From Lacrimispora celerecrescens (GTDB lineage Bacteria; Bacillota; Clostridia; Lachnospirales; Lachnospiraceae), in the NCBI RefSeq assembly GCF_000732605.1, contig NZ_JPME01000012.1:1-64000 (forward strand): DNA of 64,000 bases, given 5' to 3'. Positions within the stretch are counted from its first letter, which is position 1. Every line of letters begins with the position of its first letter. The notes under the pieces are model-generated. The model was not told the origin of the DNA, did not search any database, and was given only the letters and a program-made list of their open reading frames with translations. This document shows, one piece after another, positions 1 through 6,826 of the stretch. The translations under genes and the position numbers were made by a program.

Positions 1-672
1 CGACGTGGGCCCTGCCAAGCCAATAGGCCCAGTAGGTCCGGTAGGCCCTGCTACGCCAATAGGTCCAGTAGGCCCAGTAGCGCCTGTAGTTCCAGTAGGT
101 CCGATCGGCCCAGTAGTGCCAGTAGGTCCAGTAGGTCCAGTGGGCCCTGCTACGCCAATAGGTCCAGTAGGTCCAGTAGGTCCAGTGGGCCCTGCTAAGC
201 CAATAGGTCCTGTAGGGCCGGTAGGTCCTGCTACGCCAATAGGTCCGGTAGGCCCAGTAGCGCCTGTGGGTCCCGTGGGCCCTGTTAAGCCAATAGGCCC
301 GGTAGGACCAGTAGGCCCTGTAGCACCAATAGGCCCGGTAGGCCCAGTAGCGCCGGTAAGTCCCGTGGGCCCAGTAGCGCCTGTGGGTCCAGTAGGCCCA
401 GTAGGTCCGGTTGCGCCCCTAGGTCCCGTAGGCCCAGTAGGCCCGGTTGCACCCCTAGGTCCCGTAGGCCCTGTAGGTCCGGTTGCGCCTCTAGGTCCCG
501 TGGGCCCTGTAGGACCTGGGCAACCCCTAGGTCCCGTAGGCCCAGTAGCTCCTGGGCAGCCTCTAAATCCTTGACATCCCCTAGGTCCCGTAGGCCCAGT
601 GGGCCCTATTAAGCGACAACAACGACGACAAATAGAACAATGATCATCATTAGACTCTATATATTTATTCAT
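1..672 (-). CDS. Collagen-like Gly-X-Y repeat protein (C-terminus beyond window)
   Basis: Reading the minus strand from an ATG at 670-672, preceded by a GAGGGG ribosome site, gives about 224 codons open to the window edge. The first 22 residues are Cys-rich (HCSICRRCC), then Gly-X-Y triplets run on, mostly GPT, GPR and GAT, with a few Cys in the first repeats (RGCQG, RGCPG). Such GPT-type bacterial collagens form triple helices and in Firmicutes are often exosporium or surface proteins. The plus strand is also open here because of the repeat and reads as G-P-V, but it lacks a ribosome site, so the minus frame is the gene. The spore-surface role is inference. The end is unknown because the gene is cut. 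Confidence 0.85.
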   Translation of the reverse strand, partial: MNKYIESNDDHCSICRRCCRLIGPTGPTGPRGCQGFRGCPGATGPTGPRGCPGPTGPTGPRGATGPTGPTGPRGATGPTGPTGPRGATGPTGPTGPTGATGPTGLTGATGPTGPIGATGPTGPTGPIGLTGPTGPTGATGPTGPIGVAGPTGPTGPIGLAGPTGPTGPTGPIGVAGPTGPTGPTGTTGPIGPTGTTGATGPTGPIGVAGPTGPTGPIGLAGPTS

Positions 673-935
673 ATGGAATTTCCCCTCTATAATTATTTGC
701 TTATATATGGAAACAGTATAAAGAAATTTAATTCTTTATACCCATAGAATATGTCCGATTGTACAGGTCTGTTAATTTATACCGGCTAGTACATCGTACA
801 AGATTAGCTAATAAAAAATCGAAGAAGATCAAATTCCAAGTCGGTATTATGGAACAGTACATTATTACAAAGAATGATACGAAAATAAGTAAAAATAAAA
901 TAATATCAAAGTTTTGCTAAAAGGGAGAGTGTAAG

Positions 936-1487
936 TTGAATACTGGTAAAGTTATGAAAAAACGGATAATACATCTCGTTAGTTTCAGCATGATGATAGG
1001 TTTAACAGGCTGTACTACAGCTGAGGTTAGAGAGACTATAACATTTGAAACAGTGCATGTAGAGAGGGACAATAAAAATAGCTTAAAGTTATTTTAGAAA
1101 AAGATGACAGAATGACAAAGCTAATTTCTAAGTCATGGAAAGTAGAGGGAGCGGATGAGGAATATATTTTTTTGCCATCTGAAGGAGTAGGAGAATGGAA
1201 CCTGGAAGGGGAAACGAGGAACGTTCATTTTATCTGTGGTTTTGATGAGCATTAATCTTCTTTATATTTCCGAGGATGAAAGTGGAGAGGAAGAGATTTA
1301 TCAAATTTCTTTTGAGGAGACATCATATCGCTTGAATTTGGAGCCATTAGGCAATGGGGAAAGGAAGCTGCTGACACCACCCGGTTTGAGATTTTTAGAT
1401 ACGGATACCACTGGAAAAGTGATGCAAAGAATACAAGGGAGATTTAAACCTCCCTTGCGTCACCGGATAATGACTAATTGGATGTAA
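936..1487 (+). pseudogene. Decayed lipoprotein gene with frameshifts
   Basis: A TTG at 936 after AAGGGAGAG begins a 53-residue reading frame with a basic start, a hydrophobic stretch and a lipobox-like LTGC, so it starts as a secreted lipoprotein. It stops at 1095-1097. A second frame continues directly (LKVILEKDDRMTKL onward) to a stop near 1257, and a third carries on from about 1245 (YISEDESGEEEIYQISFEE) to 1487. The three pieces read like consecutive parts of one protein broken by two frameshifts. The family is not recognised. It could be a short lipoprotein followed by unrelated sequence, but the seamless continuation argues for decay. Confidence 0.6.
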
Positions 1488-1650
1488 TTCTAGGTTTAGG
1501 GCCTTCACCCGGAGGAGTATAAAATGGATCAATATAATCGCTATTTGATGCTGTTTTCGAACGATGATCTGTATGGGTAACATTTTTATTACTGGCATTA
1601 TTGTCTGTAACACTGCCCTGTTTGTTGGAAGATATATCTTTACTATTCAA
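1474..1650 (-). CDS. Small hypothetical protein, 58 aa
   Basis: A TTG start at 1648-1650 lies eight bases after AAAGGAG, and the frame runs 58 codons to a TAG at 1474-1476. The product is hydrophilic and rich in Asn, Ser and Thr, with no Cys, no membrane segment, and a Pro/Gly-rich tail (DPFYTPPGEGPKPR). I do not recognise the family. The clear ribosome site and the composition support a real gene. Its 3' end overlaps the last codons of the lipoprotein relic on the other strand. Confidence 0.6.
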   Translation of the reverse strand: MNSKDISSNKQGSVTDNNASNKNVTHTDHRSKTASNSDYIDPFYTPPGEGPKPRITSN

Positions 1651-1974
1651 AATTGATTCTCCTTTCGCTTTTTAGTAGTGTCTGCAGAACAAAAAATAAT
1701 ATACAAAAGGTTAAGGATTTAGCTCAATGGAGCAGGAAGGAACATATTATGAAATGTTTATATTTACAGAATTAATGTACATTAAAAACTTAATATTGAT
1801 AGTTAGTAAGTGGGGGAGTATACTGTTCGTGAAAATGATTTATATATGAGGTGACAAACTATAAACAGTCAAGTGATTTTTGAAATATTTTTGATTTTAT
1901 AAAAAAGGGTTACTTTAATAAGACATCTGAATACACCGTATTTCAGATGCAACAAAACTTTCAAAGCTTGGATA
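1651..1974. other. AT-rich gap with one hairpin
   Basis: No gene is supported here. The one structure seen is an imperfect hairpin, CATCTGAATAC at 1924-1934 and GTATTTCAGATG at 1938-1949, just outside the transposase relic. It could be its terminator or an element end. The rest is AT-rich sequence with scattered stops. Confidence 0.5.
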
Positions 1975-2341
1975 TTAACGAAGCTTCTGGATATTAAAGT
2001 CCATATCTTGTCTCTCCAATGCATAGATGACTCTAATAAGCTTCTTTGCTGTATGAGTAATAGCTGTATTCCTTGATGAGAAGTGGATTAATTTCCATGA
2101 AGCTGTGGTTGGCGTTTTCAAGGAAGAGTTCAAGATTGAGGGCATAGTGGGCAGTTGATTCAAACCCTATTCTTATGTCCTGTGGATTGGAGAGAGAATT
2201 AAAAATAGTGAGCAGCTGTACAAAGCTTGCCTTATCATTTTTAACAGTAAACTTTGAAACAACCTTTTGATCAGCTGCTGATATAATGCAGCAGTCATGT
2301 TTGTACTTGGAAATATCAATTCCAACAAAGTACATGGACAT
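1975..2341 (-). pseudogene. IS110-family transposase remnant, internally deleted
   Basis: The minus-strand frame from 2341 starts MSMYFVGIDISKYKHD, the typical N-terminus of IS110/IS1111 transposases (DEDD RuvC-like fold; the Asp of GIDIS is the first catalytic acid). It runs about 90 residues to the ESTAHYALNLE segment, then goes out of frame. The neighbouring frame supplies the typical extreme C-terminus of the family (RNTAITHTAKKLIRVIYAL to 1975). Intact members are about 400 residues, so the middle with the Ser-containing catalytic domain is deleted and a frameshift joins the ends. The element cannot be active. It marks past mobile-element traffic in this AT-rich region. Confidence 0.85.
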
Positions 2342-2582
2342 AGAGTAATACCTCCTGATATGTATTTTGGCACTGTTGTCTTCCACAGAGAATCCGCTGT
2401 GTAATCACGTAAATAGAAACGTCAGGCGTTAACAAACTGATTAACAGTAATAGACGAAAAGCTGTGGTCTGAGTCACCTCAAAACAGTCAAAGCCGTAAT
2501 TATATAGGTACAGATCCACAGTGCCTTTTCAAAATATATCAGAGATGGATTAAAATGCCCAGAGGATCTGGGAGAAAGGAAA

Positions 2583-2612
2583 AATCCAATTACCATCTGA
2601 GATAATTGGATT
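2583..2612. repeat. Perfect 10-bp inverted repeat
   Basis: AATCCAATTA at 2583-2592 and TAATTGGATT at 2603-2612 form a perfect 10-bp stem around a 10-base loop. It lies between the upstream end of the IS110 relic and the next gene. No long T run follows, so it may be an operator or element end rather than a terminator. Confidence 0.5.
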
Positions 2613-2623
2613 ATACGTGAAAT

Positions 2624-2980
2624 ATGTTTTTTGAGTTTGGACAGTATCAAGTAGATATTGATGTAGATAAAACGAGATTGTTCTATGAAAATGCTCCTCT
2701 TGTAAGCGAGAGTTGTTCTTGTAGTGGTTGCCGTAACTTTGAAAACGCTATTATGGCGATTCCATCAGAGATAATAGGATTATTTTCTAACTTGGGAGTA
2801 GATATGAGAAAAGTAAGCGAAGTCTATGTGAACTGCAGCAATTCTGATGGAACCTTGTTTTATGGGGGTTTTTATCATCTTTGCGGAACCTTGTTAGCTG
2901 GCAAAAGTGCATGGGTACCTAATAGTCCTTTAACTTCTCATTGGGAAGAAGAGCAAGCGTTTCGAGTAGCAGATAATTAA
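2624..2980 (+). CDS. Hypothetical protein, CxCxxC motif, 118 aa
   Basis: The protein starts MFFEFGQYQVDID and contains SCSCSGCRNFENA near residue 34, a possible metal-binding CxCxxC. It then has a SEVYVNCSNSDGTLFYGGFYH stretch. It resembles short cytosolic Firmicutes proteins of unknown function that I remember as slightly longer, so the last residues (SHWEEEQAFRVADN) may reflect a frameshifted or truncated C-terminus. No strong ribosome site is visible at the ATG; the 10-bp inverted repeat ends 11 bases upstream. No function is assigned. Confidence 0.55.
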   Translation: MFFEFGQYQVDIDVDKTRLFYENAPLVSESCSCSGCRNFENAIMAIPSEIIGLFSNLGVDMRKVSEVYVNCSNSDGTLFYGGFYHLCGTLLAGKSAWVPNSPLTSHWEEEQAFRVADN

Positions 2981-3063
2981 CAATCAGTATTGAAGTTAAT
3001 AGTTTTTTGTTGCCAGAAAATAGTCAGTAAAATTAATATTGCTGAATAGCAGAAAGGGTCAAT

Positions 3064-3378
3064 ATGATTGGTAAATACAGAGTAGTTACTTTATGTGGAA
3101 GCACAAGATTTAAAGATTATTTTATGAATGTACAAAAAACATTAACCTTAGATGGATATATCGTGATTTCAGTTGGGCTATTTGGAGATTCCGAAGACGA
3201 TGAATGGACGGAAGGAACCAAGAAAATGCTTGATGATATGCATAAGCGTAAAATCGACATGGCGGATGAAATTTTTGTCATCAATGTAGATGGTTATATT
3301 GGCGATAGTACAAGATCAGAAATTGAATACGCTATAAAAACAGGCAAGGGAGTGACGTATTTACATCCTATAGATTAA
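3064..3378 (+). CDS. Nucleoside 2-deoxyribosyltransferase-like protein, 104 aa
   Basis: The N-terminal VVTLCGSTRF motif and the later MADEIFVINVDGYIGDSTRSEIEYA stretch match the Rossmann-like nucleoside 2-deoxyribosyltransferase / DUF4406-type family, in which the Asp-x-x-x-x-x-Glu pair near the C-terminus contributes to the active site. The length is typical of the short, single-domain members often annotated only by fold. An AAAGGG ribosome site precedes the ATG by about 6 bases. Activity on deoxynucleosides is not proven; nucleotide hydrolysis is an alternative. Confidence 0.7.
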   Translation: MIGKYRVVTLCGSTRFKDYFMNVQKTLTLDGYIVISVGLFGDSEDDEWTEGTKKMLDDMHKRKIDMADEIFVINVDGYIGDSTRSEIEYAIKTGKGVTYLHPID

Positions 3379-3394
3379 TTTAAATTAATATTTA

Positions 3395-3922
3395 ATGGAG
3401 CAACGTACATTGAAAAGAGATTACTATTGTCAGGGGGTGATATTTACGGAATATGTAAAGATTGATACGCAAAACAGAGCACGAATTAATTGCTTTATCG
3501 TTAAGCATTGGTTTTCAACTGAAATGATAATTCGTGGCACCATAATTGATATGACAAAAGTGGATGGTATAGTTGTATTGGAAAATGATAATATTGTTGG
3601 TCTTCTTACCTATGCCATTCGCGATAAGGTCTGTGAGATAATATCCTTAGATAGCCTTATCGAAGGAAAAGGCATAGGAACTACTTTGATAAATAAGGTG
3701 ATTTTTATAGCTAAGGAAGCAGATTGTAAAAAAGTAATTGTAGTCACTACGAACGACAACGTAAAAGCAATTGGCTTTTATCAAAAACGCGGATTCGATA
3801 TGGCTCACTTATATCGTAATGCCATGGATATTTCAAGAAAAATAAAACCTTCAATTCCCTTGATTGGTGATGGTGGAATTCCATTAAAACATGAGATAGA
3901 ATTCGAAATGAGTATTACCTAG
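3395..3922 (+). CDS. GNAT-family N-acetyltransferase
   Basis: The 175-residue protein has the GNAT acetyl-CoA loop motif GKGIGTTLI at about residues 89-97, preceded by a beta-strand (CEIISLDSLIE) and followed by the helix-strand region with NVKAIGFYQKRGFD, the usual C-terminal signature. The substrate is unknown. The gene starts 17 bases after the deoxyribosyltransferase-like gene with no good ribosome site of its own, so it may be translationally coupled, or start at another codon. Confidence 0.85.
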   Translation: MEQRTLKRDYYCQGVIFTEYVKIDTQNRARINCFIVKHWFSTEMIIRGTIIDMTKVDGIVVLENDNIVGLLTYAIRDKVCEIISLDSLIEGKGIGTTLINKVIFIAKEADCKKVIVVTTNDNVKAIGFYQKRGFDMAHLYRNAMDISRKIKPSIPLIGDGGIPLKHEIEFEMSIT

Positions 3923-4690
3923 TGAACGTAATACAAATCCAATAAATTGAATATGTAAAGGGAACTACTAACTTTCAGTATTAAGCCGGTAGTTTTTATT
4001 GTAGTAAATCCACAAAACTGAGATTGCTCTTTCTATTATATTAAATTCAGGGGCTTAAAGAATAGAAAATGAAAAGGTCATAATCAAACGATGCACTTTT
4101 CCTGTTTTTAATATGAATTGCAGAAAAGTCTTTAAGGAAAAATAAAAGATCATTATTTGACTCAGGTAAAAGGATTTCTGATTGGTTGTTTGGTTCTTGG
4201 TAAAGGTGAAATTCAAGTGTGATCTTCATGGAAATGTCCCTGCACCCCGCATTTTTGTGAGTATATGTAAACATGCGATATTTTCCCCGTCTTGTTTTTC
4301 TCTTTAGAAATACTTAGAAGAAAGCAATTATGGAAAGAGAGGGGGTATTCATGAAGATCATTAAAGGTTGTATAAGGAGGGCCTACTGGCAAGATTTGGG
4401 GAAGCCTGCCAGTAGTATAAGGTTGTAACTGAAAAAAAAGCACATGAATATAAATATATACCTACTTTCTCTTCAAGTTTATTTTATCTATTAATTACAT
4501 ATAAGTATGGTTATTGTTACGAATTGCCCTTTTCATGTTATTAAAATTACTTTAGTTGGTCAGGAAGACAGAAAAATTGTATCCATAAAAAGGCTAATTA
4601 GTATCCCCCAAGTAAAGGGAGAAATGATTGTTGGAGTGAGATTAATAATATTATAATAGACACTCAAAAGATCTTTACGGAGAGGATAAG
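3923..4690. other. AT-rich gap; one short ORF and an inverted repeat
   Basis: No convincing gene in 770 bases. A 25-codon plus-strand ORF at 4351-4428 has an excellent ribosome site (GAGAGGGGG five bases before ATG) and begins MKIIKGCIRRAYW. It overlaps an inverted repeat, CTACTGGCA at 4383-4391 and TGCCAGTAG at 4407-4415. It could be a small peptide or the start of a lost gene. The longer minus-strand frames here have poor composition and no ribosome sites. Confidence 0.4.
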
Positions 4691-4960
4691 GTGAAAAAAG
4701 TAAAAATAGGTGTTATGCGAAAAGAGTTTTATCCGGATTTTGCGGACTAATTCTTACTTGAAGGAAAAGAAGTTGGGCCTTGTCTTCTTATGGAATTTGG
4801 TGATGAATTCCTCTAGGAAGGTGAGGGTGAAATGCCAAAAGGTCTGTGCCCATGGGCTTGGATTGATACTCTATCGAAAATTGCATGAAGCGGTGTATTC
4901 GTGTGATGGAAAAGAAGAAAGACAAAAACAATTCCTGATAAAGGGCCCAGATGAATACTT
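4691..4960 (+). pseudogene. TIGR04076-family protein relic with nonsense codons
   Basis: From a GTG at 4691 after AGAGGATAAG, one frame reads MKKVKIGVMRKEFYPDFAD, stop, FLLEGKEVGPCLLMEFGDEFL, stop, EGEGEMPKGLCPWAWIDTL, then further TGA stops. This is the recognisable TIGR04076 pattern (KEVGPC, MPxGxCPWAWID) held in one frame but interrupted by TAA, TAG and TGA, so decay is by point mutation rather than frameshift. The end coordinate is approximate. Intact members are about 90-110 residues and of unknown function. Confidence 0.8.
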
Positions 4961-4967
4961 ACTTAAT

Positions 4968-5222
4968 TTAACCAAAAGTGTAACCTTTTTTATTTATATT
5001 CCAACTGTGGACACCAAGGTCAGTGTTAAGCTCATACTTATCGCAACACTCGTTACAATAAATATTAACAACATGTTCTTCGAAACCTGGAATGTTATCG
5101 TGCTCTTCTAAGATTTTACCTTTCCCGCATGGGCACTCATATTCAAGGCGCTCAATAATGCCAGGACCTGCACCGTAACCTACATGTCCCTTAGCTATTG
5201 AATTAGTTAATTTAGTTTTCAT
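4968..5222 (-). CDS. Small putative zinc-binding protein, 84 aa
   Basis: The start ATG at 5222 follows a strong ribosome site (TTGGAGGTTAC). The product has a CPCG pair at about residues 30-32 and a CNECC group near residue 55, giving a likely zinc ribbon of the CxC...CxxCC kind. There is no signal peptide or membrane segment. I recognise no named family. It overlaps the last part of the decayed TIGR04076 region on the opposite strand. Confidence 0.7.
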   Translation of the reverse strand: MKTKLTNSIAKGHVGYGAGPGIIERLEYECPCGKGKILEEHDNIPGFEEHVVNIYCNECCDKYELNTDLGVHSWNINKKGYTFG

Positions 5223-5403
5223 TTGTAACCTCCAATATTATAAGTATAATAGCAAAGCAATATAAAATGGTGGTAATAAAAGTATTAAAATTTAAAAAAG
5301 TAAATCTGAAATTTTAAAGGCAATTAGCACGATTATTTATATGCAGATATTAAAAGTACAATATTGATAAAATTATTGTGGGTATTCATTCGCTAAAACA
5401 TAC

Positions 5404-5438
5404 AAGACCACTAACTTTGTTAATTAGTTAGTGGTCTT
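5404..5438. terminator. Intrinsic terminator, possibly bidirectional
   Basis: AAGACCACTAAC and GTTAGTGGTCTT form a perfect 12-bp stem with an 11-base loop, followed by GCTTTTCTTT on the plus strand. It lies downstream of the minus-strand Dabb-domain gene and upstream of the minus-strand zinc-ribbon gene. The A-rich left side lets it work in the minus direction only weakly. Confidence 0.7.
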
Positions 5439-5531
5439 GCTTTTCTTTAAACAATAAACTTAAATTGATCGCACTTCTGGTTTTGGCCGGTAACTAGTAT
5501 TTAATGATAAAATATACATAGATCGTATCTA

Positions 5532-5813
5532 TCAGCAATCAAAAATAGTCTTGGCTGCAAGGTATTTACCGAAATCATCCTTCCATTTTTTGTGAAGCTC
5601 TGATGAATCCCATACATTCAGAATCTCCGGTTCAAAAACCATTTTTATCATTAAATCATAGCGGTTTGCCCTGTCAATGCAAGATGAAAACGTCTGGACA
5701 TGTTGGATTCCAGGTATCTCAGTTGCATGTGAAAACAGAACATCAATTTGGCTGATTAATTCTTCTTTATTAGAAACAGTATCTAGAAATTTTACAATAA
5801 TATGGTGTGTCAT
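5532..5813 (-). CDS. Dabb (stress-responsive A/B barrel) family protein
   Basis: The 93-residue protein starts MTHHIIVKFLDTVSNKEEL and shows the short alternating pattern of the Dabb family (dimeric alpha+beta barrel): a first strand with H and V residues, a central NRYDLMIKMVFE strand, and the SSELHKKWKDDFGKYL helix near the end. AAGGAGG precedes the start by four bases. Members bind small molecules or have no known activity. It stands alone and no substrate can be named. Confidence 0.8.
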   Translation of the reverse strand: MTHHIIVKFLDTVSNKEELISQIDVLFSHATEIPGIQHVQTFSSCIDRANRYDLMIKMVFEPEILNVWDSSELHKKWKDDFGKYLAAKTIFDC

Positions 5814-5967
5814 AATGCCTCCTTATATAGTTTTGTATTATAATAGCACATTTTACAGTAATTGAAAACAAAAGTTTTGCAGGTGCTTGTAGAAGCAAAG
5901 TATTGATAGTTAGTAGTGATTGATGTATCCTTATTTTAGAAAATAAGAATTTATAGGGGGAATGAAC

Positions 5968-6531
5968 ATGGAAGCAAGAAAATTATTGGATGCATTATTA
6001 GTCGCTGAAAAGCTGAAAGATACAACTCGCCATTGCTATACTTCCAATGGCAGACACGAAAGTGTTGCAGAACATAGTTGGATGATGACCTTGATGGCTT
6101 TCTTTATTAGGGAAGAATTCCCGGAAGCTGATATGGATAAAGTCATCAGAATGTGCATTATTCACGACTTGGGAGAATGTTTTACTGGAGACATTCCTAC
6201 TTTTGAAAAGAACCAGGACCATGAGCAGACCGAAAAAAAATTGCTATATAGCTGGGTGCATTCCTTACCGAAGGAATATGAAGTAGAAATGCGGGAGCTT
6301 TATGAGGAAATGGAAGAGCGTAAAACAGTTGAAGCTAAAATTTATAAAGCCATTGATGGCCTTGAAGCATTGATTCAGCACAATATGTCCGACTTGTCTA
6401 CATGGATTCCGAAAGAATTTGAACTCAACTTAACCTACGCAGATGATAAGGTTGCATTCTCTGATTATTTAAAATCTTTAAGACAAGCTGTTCTTGAAGA
6501 TACTATAAAAAAGATTGGTGAAGCAAAGTAA
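5968..6531 (+). CDS. HD-domain hydrolase (YfbR-like 5'-nucleotidase family)
   Basis: The 187-residue cytosolic protein keeps the HD metal-site pattern: RHCY near residue 20, then HESVAEHSWMM, IIHDLGE with the defining His-Asp, and a later Asp at EAKIYKAIDGLEALIQ. This arrangement matches YfbR/HDDC2-type deoxyribonucleoside 5'-monophosphate phosphatases. The ATG at 5968 is chosen over that at 5962 because AGGGGG ends seven bases before it. The exact substrate is inferred from the family. Confidence 0.8.
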   Translation: MEARKLLDALLVAEKLKDTTRHCYTSNGRHESVAEHSWMMTLMAFFIREEFPEADMDKVIRMCIIHDLGECFTGDIPTFEKNQDHEQTEKKLLYSWVHSLPKEYEVEMRELYEEMEERKTVEAKIYKAIDGLEALIQHNMSDLSTWIPKEFELNLTYADDKVAFSDYLKSLRQAVLEDTIKKIGEAK

Positions 6532-6691
6532 CAATTTTTGAAAAGTCCAAGGTGGATGCAGAAATCCTTTTGCGCACCGGGATAAAGATTTTCTTTTACT
6601 GCGGTTTATGTTAGGCATACAGGAGATTCTTTAGATCTCTATCTTCTGTTAACTATCAAAATTATTTTTTGATTAATCGACTGAATGAAAC

Positions 6692-6731
6692 AATCCTAAT
6701 CTTTTATAGTACATTATGAGGGATTAGGATC
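6692..6731. repeat. Inverted repeat in the gap before the c-di-GMP gene
   Basis: AATCCTAATC at 6692-6701 and GATTAGGATC at 6722-6731 can pair over 9-10 bases around a 20-base loop. The surrounding 6532-6826 gap has no supported gene. I looked for a cyclic-di-GMP (GEMM) riboswitch here and found no match to its core. The repeat could be a regulator site. Confidence 0.4.
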
Positions 6732-6826
6732 ATTCTAACGCAAATATTTTCAGGTTGAACTTTATATAAGAAATAGTTATACTTATTTTATGCGGGGCCA
6801 GCCGGTAAGTAATATAGGAATGAGCC

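Noticed and set aside
5-574. Plus-strand 189-residue G-P-V repeat protein
   Set aside because: It is the mirror of the collagen-like repeat. No ribosome site or credible start; the minus frame has both.
4047-4443. Minus-strand 75- and 76-residue ORFs
   Set aside because: No ribosome sites, odd composition and overlapping frames; no support as genes.
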